Of a DNA stretch of 37,799 nucleotides, positions 1 to 7,897 are shown in pieces (the stretch's first letter is position 1; each line of letters starts with the position of its first letter). Below the pieces are notes generated by a model. That model had not been told where the DNA came from and ran no database searches. It worked only from the letters and a program-made list of their open reading frames with translations. The DNA comes from Lachnospiraceae bacterium (GTDB taxonomy: Bacteria; Bacillota; Clostridia; Lachnospirales; Lachnospiraceae), in assembly GCA_024685005.1 (NCBI GenBank), contig JAIKWF010000068.1, positions 1-37,799 of the forward strand, read 5' to 3'. The position numbers and the translations under genes are program-made.

Positions 1-486
1 TTAGATCACATACTCGTCTCGTCCCACGGCGCGGATCAGGAAGTTGCCGTTTGCCGGATAGTAGACTACGGTTCGTCCGAAGTTTTTCCCGGTGTCTTCC
101 GCCAGGATCGGGATCCGCATTTCCTTCAGCTTCTTCTTAACAGCTTCCGCGTTTCTGGCGCCCACCTGTGCTCCGCCTGCTTTGCTGGAAAAGGCGAACA
201 TCTGAGCTCCGCCTGCGATCTTGGCTTCCAGCCGGGACCGCATGGCACCAGCCGCAACCATTTGTTTTACCAGTTCTTCTATGCCTGTGTCTGCAAATTT
301 AGGAATGTTGGAATTGTCTTTGATGGCCGTGCTGTCCGGCAGCATAATATGCGCCAGTCCGCCGATCCCTTTTGCCGGGTCGCGGATCGCAATTCCGATA
401 CAGGAGCCGAGTCCGAGTGTCGTCAGTCCATCCGGCGCTTTGCAGACCTTCAAATCCGCCATTCCCACCTTAATGATCTCACTCAT
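1..486 (-). CDS. cheD: CheD, chemoreceptor glutamine deamidase
   Basis: A 161-residue protein of the usual CheD length. CheD deamidates specific glutamines of methyl-accepting chemoreceptors in the cytoplasm and is held or released by CheC in the CheC/CheD/CheY-P adaptation loop. The family signature is visible near the N-terminus: TTLGLGSCIG carries the catalytic Cys29, and GGLAHIMLP carries His46; a Thr at 22-23 completes the expected triad. An AGGAG Shine-Dalgarno lies just before the ATG. It follows cheC with a 15-nt gap, as in Bacillus. The stop codon TAA is exactly the first three bases of the window, so the gene is complete, but its downstream neighbour (sigma-28, fliA/sigD, in B. subtilis) cannot be seen. 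Confidence 0.96.
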   Translation of the reverse strand: MSEIIKVGMADLKVCKAPDGLTTLGLGSCIGIAIRDPAKGIGGLAHIMLPDSTAIKDNSNIPKFADTGIEELVKQMVAAGAMRSRLEAKIAGGAQMFAFSSKAGGAQVGARNAEAVKKKLKEMRIPILAEDTGKNFGRTVVYYPANGNFLIRAVGRDEYVI

Positions 487-501
487 TTTACTTCTCCTCT
501 A

Positions 502-1125
502 TTATCCCATTCCCAGTGAACTCATGATCTTATCATAAGATTCCAGATCCGGTACCAAAATGAAAAATCCATCGATCTCTTTTTCATCCGTAAACTGTGT
601 CTGGATCAAAAGCATCTTGTCTCCCACCTCACCGAACTCAATAGCCGGTACGGAAAGGATCGCGCCTGCCATATCGATACTCAGATCCGGTACCGATGGA
701 TAGATCTTCATGTTGGTCAACATGGAAAGAGAATTCAGATATGCTCCGGTAATGATATTCCCGATTTCTTTTAAGGCGGAAAGCTCGATCTCGTCAAAGC
801 CCCCCTCCATATTTCCGTCTGTTCCCACGCCCATCAGCTGATTTACCAGAATATGAGCTGCTTCCTGCTGCAAAAGGAACATGATGCTTCCGGTGATATC
901 ACCTTCCACCAGCAGGTAAATACCTGCCATGATCTGTTCCTCTCCGCCCATAATGGCTCCCACTTCCTGAAAATCAAGCAATCTTACCTGGGGAACTTTC
1001 ATGTCCACTTTTTGTCCCAGCATCTGGGCCAGTGCGGTAGTGGCATTCCCTGCACCGATATTTCCGATTTCTTTCAATACATCAAAATACTGCTGCGATA
1101 CGTTGTTCAGATCAAAGTTTGCCAT
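502..1125 (-). CDS. cheC: CheC, CheY-P phosphatase and CheD regulator
   Basis: A 207-residue two-lobed CheC. The family's active-site motif (D/S)xxxExxN occurs twice and both copies are intact: D15/E19/N22 in DVLKEIGN and S116/E120/N123 in SALKEIGN. It should therefore be catalytically competent on CheY-P as well as binding CheD, unlike CheC paralogues with one dead site. It lies between cheW and cheD. The gap to cheW is 72 nt and holds a stem-loop (separate entry). The start is ATG with GGGG about 7 nt upstream. No C-terminal SpoA domain is present, which separates it from FliY encoded upstream. Confidence 0.96.
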   Translation of the reverse strand: MANFDLNNVSQQYFDVLKEIGNIGAGNATTALAQMLGQKVDMKVPQVRLLDFQEVGAIMGGEEQIMAGIYLLVEGDITGSIMFLLQQEAAHILVNQLMGVGTDGNMEGGFDEIELSALKEIGNIITGAYLNSLSMLTNMKIYPSVPDLSIDMAGAILSVPAIEFGEVGDKMLLIQTQFTDEKEIDGFFILVPDLESYDKIMSSLGMG

Positions 1126-1149
1126 TGCTTTACCCCGTATTCAATAACA

Positions 1150-1181
1150 ATAGACGGGCAGGCAGATGCCTTTCCGTCTAT
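1150..1181 (-). other. Stem-loop in the cheW-cheC spacer
   Basis: The two arms ATAGACGG and CCGTCTAT are perfect complements. Inside them a second stem forms (AGGC with GCCT around a short loop), so nearly the whole 32-nt segment can fold. No U-run follows on the minus strand, so it does not look like an intrinsic terminator. It could be an mRNA stability or processing site setting the ratio of CheA/CheW to CheC/CheD. This is inferred from structure only. Confidence 0.4.
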
Positions 1182-1197
1182 CGTTAACCCTTTCGTA

Positions 1198-1683
1198 TTA
1201 TTGCGGCGCAAGACCTTCTTTGTCCCCGAAGGCCGCATTAATGTCAAGAAGCGAGATCAGTCTGTCTCTCTCCGCATCTTTGCCCACGCCAAACAGGAAA
1301 CTTGCTACTGTTTCCTTGGAATTGTAGCCAACTTTTTCGATCTGGTTGGAATCAAGCATGATCACTTCCAGAACCTCATCCACCAGCACACCGACGCAGT
1401 CTCCGGATTCCAGTTTAATGATGATGATACGGGTTGTCTTGGTGACTTCATCTTTCTCAAGGCCCATCTTCACCCTGAGGCTGATCACGGGGATCACCTC
1501 ACCACGGAGATTCAGCACGCCTTTAATGTGCGGCGCAACGTTTGGTACTCTGGTGATCCGCTGCATTCTGACGATGTTGTCCACGTATTTGATGTCGATA
1601 CCGAACACTTCCTCGCCAAAACGGATCACAATGTATTGAACCTGTTCGAATTCCTCCTGCTGCAAATCCATTAATTCTTCCAT
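1198..1683 (-). CDS. cheW: CheW, chemotaxis coupling protein
   Basis: A 161-residue single-domain CheW, the adaptor that couples chemoreceptors to the CheA kinase in the polar array. Visible family features are the opening QYIVIRFGEEVFGIDI strand, VPNVAPHIKGVLNLRGEVIPVI in the middle, and the VGVLVDEVLEV strand. The ATG at 1683 is preceded by AAGGGGG at a spacing of 7 nt. That Shine-Dalgarno overlaps the TAA of cheA, so translation is likely coupled. An in-frame Met five codons later is less favoured. Confidence 0.96.
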   Translation of the reverse strand: MEELMDLQQEEFEQVQYIVIRFGEEVFGIDIKYVDNIVRMQRITRVPNVAPHIKGVLNLRGEVIPVISLRVKMGLEKDEVTKTTRIIIIKLESGDCVGVLVDEVLEVIMLDSNQIEKVGYNSKETVASFLFGVGKDAERDRLISLLDINAAFGDKEGLAPQ

Positions 1684-1695
1684 GACGCAACCCCC

Positions 1696-3810
1696 TTAAA
1701 TCAAAGCATTGGTATCCAGGATCAGAGCAACCTCGCCGTCGCCGAGGATGGTTGCACCGCTGATGATCTTGGATTTGTTGATGTATTTGCCGAGTGACTT
1801 GATAACGATCTCCTGCTGACCCATAAGCTCATCTACTACAAGGCCTGCCAGTTTATCACCTTTCTTAACGATGATGACCAGAAGATTGTCATCCGGTCCT
1901 TTGGTGGATTCGATATCCAGTACTTTGTTCATCCGCACAAGGGGTACTACGGTACCACGCAGATTCATAACTTCTTTGTTCTCCACCAGCTTCACTTCGC
2001 TCTTTGCCACATCCTCTATGGTCTGAATGGATCCTAAGGATACTGCATATTTTTCTCCGCCGATCTCAACCATGAGAGCCTGAATGATGGCAAGTGTAAG
2101 CGGAAGTCTGATGGTAAAGGTGGAACCCTCTCCAAGTTTGGTCTTTACATCTACTTCACCGGAAAGAGATTCGATCTTGGATTTTACAACGTCCAGACCA
2201 ACGCCTCGTCCGGAAATATCGGTAACCTGCTTTGCAGTGGAGAAGCTGGGAAGGAACAGAAGGTTTACGATGTCCTTGTCCTCCATGTTCTCAGCCTGCT
2301 CTGCGGTAATGGTGCCCCGCTCGATGGCTTTTCTTCTGACTGCATCCACATCGATACCGTTACCGTCATCACCTACTTCGATCACAACGGTATTACCATC
2401 CTGGTAAGCATTGAGGAATACGGTTCCTTCTTCCGGCTTTCCTCTTTCAAGACGGACATCCGGTGTCTCCAGTCCGTGGTCCGCGGAGTTACGAAGCAAG
2501 TGCATCAGAGGATCTCCGATCTCATCTACCACGGTACGGTCAAGCTCTGTTTCCTCACCCGACATCTGAAGGGAGATCTTTTTGTTCAGCTGCTTGGAAA
2601 GATCTCTGATCATCTTCGGGAATTTCTGTACTACATTTTCAATAGGCACCATCCGGACCTTCATAACGGATTCATGCAGGTTGGTGGTAACACTTTCCAA
2701 ATATTCGATCTGCTCGTTGAAGGATCCGTTGGTCTCCAGTCCCTCCTGGGTAGATGCGGAAACCAGGGAGTTCTTTGCGATGATCAGCTCACTGACCAGA
2801 TTCATCAGAACATCCAGTTTCTCGATATCCACACGAACTGTTCTGTTTACAATAGGCTTGCCTGCCTTCTGTGCTGCTGCAGGTTTGCCGGCAGCGCCGT
2901 TCTTTGCTCCGTGGTCCGGTGCAGCAGGACTGGGATGTGCTTTCTGCACTGCGGTCTCTTCCTTGGTATCGGAAGAAGCCTCTGCCTTTGCTTCCTGACC
3001 GAATTCCATGGCTCCCACATAAGCCGCTTCGATCTCGGAAACGCTCATGACCGCTTTCTTGACCGCTTCTTCATCAGCGTCTGTGATCACGATCATGCTG
3101 AAGTCAAATTCGAATTTCTCATCTTCTATATCCTGTGCCGAGGGCTCGGACAAAATAATCTCGCCCAGATCTTCCACGGCTTTGAATACCAAAAATGCAC
3201 GGGCTGCCTTTAAGATGCAGCTCTCCTGTACATATACCGTCACGCCGTATACTTTTTTGCCCTGGGAAACCGCTTCGGAAAGAACGGATGTCTCGCTCTC
3301 GCCGATCTTGATCTGATCCCATTTTGCCTTATCCGATACATCTTCTGCGGAGGCTTCTTCGGCAGCTGCAGGTGCAGGCTCTTCCTTTGCGGGCTCGCTT
3401 GCGGGAGCAGCCTCACCGCCGGCGGTTTTTTTCTCAAGATAATCATTCAGCGCCTTGATCAGATGCTCATTGTCGTTATCTCCCTCATCGGAAGAATTGG
3501 CAATGTTGTCCGTATACTCTTCAAGAGCATCCAGGCACTGGAATAACAGATCCACCATGGGACCGTCCACCTTAATGGTGTTGTTGCGGACTTCGGAAAA
3601 GACATTCTCCATGTCATGGGTCAGGTTCTGCATCCTTTTATACCCCATGGTACCGGCCATTCCCTTCAGTGTGTGCGCACTACGGAAAATCTCATTAATG
3701 GTGTCCATGTTTTCCGGGTCCTGCTCAAGGATCATGAACTGATCCGAAAGCGTCTGCAGATGTTCTTTTGTTTCATCGAGGAAAATTTCAAGATATTGTG
3801 TTACATCCAT
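1696..3810 (-). CDS. cheA: CheA, chemotaxis histidine kinase
   Basis: A 704-residue kinase. Domains in order: HPt/P1 with phospho-acceptor His46 in SAHTLKG; an Ala/Glu-rich linker; a P2 CheY/CheB-binding domain (about 200-300); a second linker; the dimerisation helix pair (NRTVRVDIEKLDVLMNLVSE); the HATPase domain with its N box (NSADHGLETP) and G boxes (GDDGNGID, GRGVGLDVV); and a C-terminal CheW-like domain. The open frame extends 28 codons upstream into cheB, but MDVTQYLEIFLDE is the standard CheA start and lies one base after the cheB stop with AGGTGGGGG upstream, so 3810 was chosen. It phosphorylates CheY and CheB. Confidence 0.97.
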   Translation of the reverse strand: MDVTQYLEIFLDETKEHLQTLSDQFMILEQDPENMDTINEIFRSAHTLKGMAGTMGYKRMQNLTHDMENVFSEVRNNTIKVDGPMVDLLFQCLDALEEYTDNIANSSDEGDNDNEHLIKALNDYLEKKTAGGEAAPASEPAKEEPAPAAAEEASAEDVSDKAKWDQIKIGESETSVLSEAVSQGKKVYGVTVYVQESCILKAARAFLVFKAVEDLGEIILSEPSAQDIEDEKFEFDFSMIVITDADEEAVKKAVMSVSEIEAAYVGAMEFGQEAKAEASSDTKEETAVQKAHPSPAAPDHGAKNGAAGKPAAAQKAGKPIVNRTVRVDIEKLDVLMNLVSELIIAKNSLVSASTQEGLETNGSFNEQIEYLESVTTNLHESVMKVRMVPIENVVQKFPKMIRDLSKQLNKKISLQMSGEETELDRTVVDEIGDPLMHLLRNSADHGLETPDVRLERGKPEEGTVFLNAYQDGNTVVIEVGDDGNGIDVDAVRRKAIERGTITAEQAENMEDKDIVNLLFLPSFSTAKQVTDISGRGVGLDVVKSKIESLSGEVDVKTKLGEGSTFTIRLPLTLAIIQALMVEIGGEKYAVSLGSIQTIEDVAKSEVKLVENKEVMNLRGTVVPLVRMNKVLDIESTKGPDDNLLVIIVKKGDKLAGLVVDELMGQQEIVIKSLGKYINKSKIISGATILGDGEVALILDTNALI

Positions 3811-3811
3811 G

Positions 3812-4882
3812 TTATTTAACCCCCACCTGTTTTGTGATGGCCGAAGCCAGATTTTCCAACGGTTCCACTTGATCAGACAATCCCTTTGCAACAACTGCTC
3901 TGGGCATACCGTAAACGACGCAGGTAGACTGCTCCTGGGTTATGACGTAAGTTTTTTTAAGAGGTTTCAGATTTGCGATCCCCTCTGTGCCGTCAGCTCC
4001 CATTCCGGTCATAACCACGCAGACCACATTGTTGTAACCGCATTCCCCCAAAGACTCGTACATGTAGTTGGCACAGGGCTTAACACCTTCTCTGTTTTCC
4101 CCGTCCAAAAGACGGATCACATGACCTCTCCCCTTTTGTACCACATGCATGTGCAACCCGCCGGGTGCAACATAGACATTCCCTGTCTCAACAGGCATTC
4201 CGTCTGCTGCCTCCACCACATGGAGCTTGCTCTGGGTATCCAGCCTTGCTGCCAAAGATGCGGTAAAGCCAACCGGCATATGCTGTACGATCAGCACCGG
4301 TGCCGCCAGATTCTCCGGCAGAAGAGGTATCATTGCCTGCAATGCCTTCGGCCCTCCCGTGGAAGATGCAACAGCCACAATGGTATCCGAAGGAGCTCCC
4401 GCAGCTCTGGGTCTTACGACCTGAGGTGTTACCGGACTCGCCGCAGGGGCAGTCCTTGTAACAGAAGGACGCGGTATGAAGCGGCTGATGGAAACGGCGT
4501 AAAGACGATCCAGAAACTCTCCCGCAAACTCTTCTCTCTGGGCTCCCATAATGGAGGACGGTTTGTGCATAAAGTCCACGGCGCCCAGCTCTAAGGCTTC
4601 CATGGTGATCTGTGCACCCTCCGTTGTCTGGGAGGATAAAACCAGAATCCTGGTGCGGTTTCTGCTTTTTTGCATCTGCTTGAGGACATCGATACCGGTC
4701 ATCTTCGGCATCACAAGGTCCATCACAACCGCATCATAGTTTTCGGTCAGGATCTTCTGCAGACCCTCTTCCCCGTTCATAGCGATATCCGCCACTTCAA
4801 AACGATTGTCTGATTTGATGATATCACAGATAACCCTTCTCATAAGTGCAGAGTCATCTACAATGAGAATTTTTTTAGCCAA
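3812..4882 (-). CDS. cheB: CheB, receptor methylesterase with receiver domain
   Basis: A 356-residue CheB: N-terminal receiver domain with phospho-acceptor Asp55 (VVMDLVMP), a Pro/Ala-rich linker at about 140-165, and the C-terminal methylesterase/deamidase domain. The catalytic triad is readable as Ser174 (ASSTGGPKAL), His201 (VQHMPVGFT) and Asp297 (MTGMGADG). Phosphorylated CheB removes methyl groups from chemoreceptors. The start codon is TTG (reading MAKKILIVDDSALMRR), directly after the stop of the PilZ gene, with AAAGGAG about 10 nt upstream inside that gene. The conserved N-terminal strand requires this non-ATG start. No cheR is in the window. Confidence 0.96.
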   Translation of the reverse strand: MAKKILIVDDSALMRRVICDIIKSDNRFEVADIAMNGEEGLQKILTENYDAVVMDLVMPKMTGIDVLKQMQKSRNRTRILVLSSQTTEGAQITMEALELGAVDFMHKPSSIMGAQREEFAGEFLDRLYAVSISRFIPRPSVTRTAPAASPVTPQVVRPRAAGAPSDTIVAVASSTGGPKALQAMIPLLPENLAAPVLIVQHMPVGFTASLAARLDTQSKLHVVEAADGMPVETGNVYVAPGGLHMHVVQKGRGHVIRLLDGENREGVKPCANYMYESLGECGYNNVVCVVMTGMGADGTEGIANLKPLKKTYVITQEQSTCVVYGMPRAVVAKGLSDQVEPLENLASAITKQVGVK

Positions 4883-5593
4883 TTATCCGTTTCTCCTTTG
4901 TCTGTTTTTTCGTTCTTCCTCAAAAATGTACCGGATGATCTCTTCTCTTACATCGTTGTCCATGTTCAGATACTTCACTCTGTGTTCATACTGGCCGGGT
5001 TTTCCGGCGACTTCATAGGAATCCAGGATCTTTCCCGTGATCTGATAATCCTTATCCGCTCCGTTGATATTGAGCTTATAAGTCAGATAGATCAGCGTTC
5101 CCGCATCATAGCGGCTTCTGGATACGAATCTGACGCCGCCGCCACTGATGTCCACGATCACGCTGTGCTCTAAGGGAAGTCCGTCCTGGTAAAACTGTTC
5201 GTTTCTCTGGGCTGCTTCCAGCTCCTCATCCCGAAGCTTTCGGGAAGCCATCTTCAGCACGCAGGCGAAACGATAATACTCTCTTCTCTGATATTTCCGA
5301 AGGTTTGTGGTGGGCTCACAAAGCAGGATAAAGGTGCTGCCCGATTTGTAACGGTCCTTAACCCTGGCATTGCACTCATACAGCCCGTTGTTGGTATAAA
5401 AGTAAAAATCGTATACCCCGTCCACCGGCAAAAGGATCAGCCGGGTCTTTTCCATGGGCATATGGATCTCGAATTCCTCTTCCGAGAGCACATCATATAC
5501 TCTGGATTCATAGGTCTTTTTTCCTTCCGGCTCCTTCAGATCCTTGACTACAATATCTACTTTATTTCCGGGATTCACAATTTTGGTCAGCAT
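4883..5593 (-). CDS. PilZ-domain flagellar brake protein (YcgR/MotI-like)
   Basis: A 236-residue protein with an N-terminal YcgR-N-like beta domain (about 1-95) and a C-terminal PilZ domain. The c-di-GMP contacts are present: RxxxR in RREYYR (Arg104 and Arg108) and DxSxxG in DISGGG (Asp148, Ser150, Gly153). By family knowledge such proteins bind c-di-GMP and slow or disengage the motor (YcgR at FliG/MotA, MotI/YpfA at MotA). The frame has an ATG 24 nt further up, but only the Met at 5593 has a good Shine-Dalgarno (AGAGG, 7 nt away). It sits between flhG and cheB, where B. subtilis has nothing. Direct evidence of c-di-GMP binding is lacking. Confidence 0.85.
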   Translation of the reverse strand: MLTKIVNPGNKVDIVVKDLKEPEGKKTYESRVYDVLSEEEFEIHMPMEKTRLILLPVDGVYDFYFYTNNGLYECNARVKDRYKSGSTFILLCEPTTNLRKYQRREYYRFACVLKMASRKLRDEELEAAQRNEQFYQDGLPLEHSVIVDISGGGVRFVSRSRYDAGTLIYLTYKLNINGADKDYQITGKILDSYEVAGKPGQYEHRVKYLNMDNDVREEIIRYIFEEERKNRQRRNG

Positions 5594-5654
5594 ATTTTTA
5601 CCTCTTATGTCACTCATGTTTCAATTTCTCTATTTCTTTCACGGATTTATGTTC

Positions 5655-6539
5655 TCATCCCCGCTTACCTGCAATGATATGGGAAAAGAAAGCAGCCATC
5701 CCTCTCTTTTTTACCTGTGCTTCCTGTTCTCCGTACATCAGCACTCTGGCGATCTGCTCATAGGCTCTTGCGGATTTAGCCCCCTCGTCGGCCAAAGATA
5801 CCGGCAGCTGCTGCATCACCGCACTTGCCAGCTTCTGATCCTGGGGTATGCTTCCCAAATAGGAAATGGGTACCTTCAGATATCTGGCTACCACTGCGTT
5901 CAGCTTGGCATAGAGATTGCGTCCGTCGTCAGGGTCCTCCACCCTGTTGGCAATGATCTTGATCTGAGTCATATCCCGAAGGAATCTGGGATGCCGGTTT
6001 AATGCCTTTACCAGTGAATAGGAATCCGTAATGGATGTGGGCTCCGGCGTGGTGATCAGAAGGATCTCTCCGCTGGCCACCAAAAATTCCAGCACTGCAT
6101 CGGAAATACCTGCTCCCGTATCAATGATGATAATATCCGCAATAGAATCCAGCTTTGCCAGATTCTGTATGATATACACCAGATAATCACGGCTCAGATT
6201 GGCCATGCCCGCAATTCCCGAACCGCCGGAGATAAATCCTACGTTGCCGGGTCCCCAGGTGATGATCTCGGTAATATCTTTTCCCTGATAGATCAGATCA
6301 CTGAGGTTATACCGGGGTACGGTACCGAACATGATCTCAATATTGGCCAGTCCGAAATCCGCATCCAGAATGATCACCCGCTGCCCCAGTTTCTGGAACT
6401 GGATCGCCAGGTTGATGGCTGTATTGGATTTCCCCACGCCGCCTTTACCGCTGGTAACGGTAATGACCCGGGCCAAAGGCCTTTGTTGGGCGGGCTGGTT
6501 CATTTTTATGATATTTCGAAGTTGTTGCGCCTGATCCAT
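5655..6539 (-). CDS. flhG: FlhG (YlxH/FleN), MinD-like ATPase setting flagellar number
   Basis: A 294-residue MinD/ParA-type ATPase. It opens with MDQAQQLR, the FlhG-specific DQAxxLR peptide that stimulates the FlhF GTPase. The deviant Walker A motif SGKGGVGKS is at 30-38, followed by ILDADFGLAN (Asp59 and Asp61) and IIIDTGAG. A C-terminal amphipathic helix (AAFFSHIIAG) is the expected membrane-targeting element. It controls where and how many basal bodies are made, acting with FlhF and FliM/FliY. The Shine-Dalgarno AGGAGG overlaps the flhF stop codon, indicating coupling. Confidence 0.95.
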   Translation of the reverse strand: MDQAQQLRNIIKMNQPAQQRPLARVITVTSGKGGVGKSNTAINLAIQFQKLGQRVIILDADFGLANIEIMFGTVPRYNLSDLIYQGKDITEIITWGPGNVGFISGGSGIAGMANLSRDYLVYIIQNLAKLDSIADIIIIDTGAGISDAVLEFLVASGEILLITTPEPTSITDSYSLVKALNRHPRFLRDMTQIKIIANRVEDPDDGRNLYAKLNAVVARYLKVPISYLGSIPQDQKLASAVMQQLPVSLADEGAKSARAYEQIARVLMYGEQEAQVKKRGMAAFFSHIIAGKRG

Positions 6540-6547
6540 ACCGCCTC

Positions 6548-7897
6548 CTATTCCGCTGCAGCGTCCGACTGGCCGCCCAGCAACATTTTAACGGTTTCCT
6601 GCGCATTGAACACTTCAATATCATCCGGCACATTCTGCCCGATGGTGATATACGCCAAAGGCGCTCCTGTATAAAGGCGCAGATTCAGAAGGCTTCCCAG
6701 GGTAGTGGTTTCATCCACTTTGGTAAAGATCAGCGAATAGTCCGTCATCTTTCTGTAGGAATCCGCAATGGAGCAAAGGTCTCTGTATTTTGTGGTAGCG
6801 CTGACCACCAGGAACACTTCTTTTTCCACGGAATAATCCAATGCTCCGAGAAGGTCGGCCATACCTTCCTTCTGCGCCGCATTGTGGGGCGAGTGTCCGG
6901 CGGTGTCCACCAGAATATAGTCACACTTGGCAAAATCACGAATGGCACTGCACAGCTCGGAAGGGGTGTAAATGATCCTGAAGGGCACCTCCAGAATATT
7001 GGCATAGGTCCGAAGCTGCTCAGCGGCAGCGATCCTGTAAGTATCCGATGTTAAAAGGGCGATCTTTTTCCGCTCTTCCACGGTAAAGCAGGAAGCCAGC
7101 TTGGCGATGGTGGTTGTCTTTCCCACGCCGGTGGGGCCGATGAAAAAGATCACCTTGGGACCTTTTACAGAGGGTCTTATGGTGTCTGCCTCGCCGAATT
7201 TAAGTACCATCCGCTGATAAACCGTAGAAAGCAGATGATCCAGGGAAGAGTTGGGCTTTACGCAGTCCGCCAGCTCGTCGATCATGGCGTTGGCATATTT
7301 TTCCTCCACCTCATTATCCAGCATTACCTGATACAACACCCGGAAAAATGCGATGTTGCTGTCTGTCTCGTCTTCATTTTCGTCGTCTTTGGCAAGATCC
7401 ACACCCCTTCGGATGGGGGAAGTGATCTGCTTTTCCAAAAGTTCCTGCAGACTCTCCAGCCGCTTGTCAAAATTGTCCGCCTTCAGATCCTCTTTTTCAG
7501 GGGTATGGGCAGGGACAGGAACGGGTGCAGGGGCCGGTTCCGGTGTTTTCTGCATGCCGGCTTCATAAAGCCCGGCCACGTTTTTGGCTTTTGCAGGAGT
7601 GGGCGTCGTTTCTGCCACCGATGCGACTTTTTCTTTATCTTCCGCTTCTCTTGCGATCCGGCTTACCTGAGCCAGAGCCTGCTTGAGTTCTTCATCTTCC
7701 GCTGCAGGTCTGTTCTTTCCCAGTTCCTCTTCTTCCAGTGCAACGGTCACTTCCTTTTGCTGCTTGCGGAAGATGGAAAAAAGCCCCTTCTTCTTGACGT
7801 TTTTAACGTTCATGATCACAATGCCGTCACCAAGCTCTTTTCTTGCAGCCTGAACAGCCTCTTCTTCAGTTTTTCCGATAAACTTTTTGATGATCAT
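6548..7897 (-). CDS. flhF: FlhF, SRP-type GTPase for flagellar placement
   Basis: A 449-residue FlhF with three parts: a basic B domain (1-60, starting MIIKKFIGKTEEEAV); a long Pro/Ala/Glu linker (about 60-150); and the SRP-like NG domain. The G1 loop GPTGVGKTT is at about 254-262, G3 is DTAGHS at 331-336, and G4 is TKVDE. The usual Arg after DTAG is His here. FlhF-GTP recruits early flagellar parts such as FliF to the assembly site and is stimulated by FlhG. It overlaps the flhA stop by ATGA. The linker's Pro-rich stretch makes this protein longer than the B. subtilis form. Confidence 0.95.
   Translation of the reverse strand: MIIKKFIGKTEEEAVQAARKELGDGIVIMNVKNVKKKGLFSIFRKQQKEVTVALEEEELGKNRPAAEDEELKQALAQVSRIAREAEDKEKVASVAETTPTPAKAKNVAGLYEAGMQKTPEPAPAPVPVPAHTPEKEDLKADNFDKRLESLQELLEKQITSPIRRGVDLAKDDENEDETDSNIAFFRVLYQVMLDNEVEEKYANAMIDELADCVKPNSSLDHLLSTVYQRMVLKFGEADTIRPSVKGPKVIFFIGPTGVGKTTTIAKLASCFTVEERKKIALLTSDTYRIAAAEQLRTYANILEVPFRIIYTPSELCSAIRDFAKCDYILVDTAGHSPHNAAQKEGMADLLGALDYSVEKEVFLVVSATTKYRDLCSIADSYRKMTDYSLIFTKVDETTTLGSLLNLRLYTGAPLAYITIGQNVPDDIEVFNAQETVKMLLGGQSDAAAE

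Noticed and set aside
3811-3894. Longer CheA start at 3894
   Set aside because: The extra 28 codons lie inside cheB and do not resemble the HPt domain; the family start is at 3810.
3809-4594. Plus-strand 261-codon frame opposite cheB
   Set aside because: A shadow of cheB in an antisense frame; no domain, no ribosome site. The same applies to the other long plus-strand frames opposite genes.
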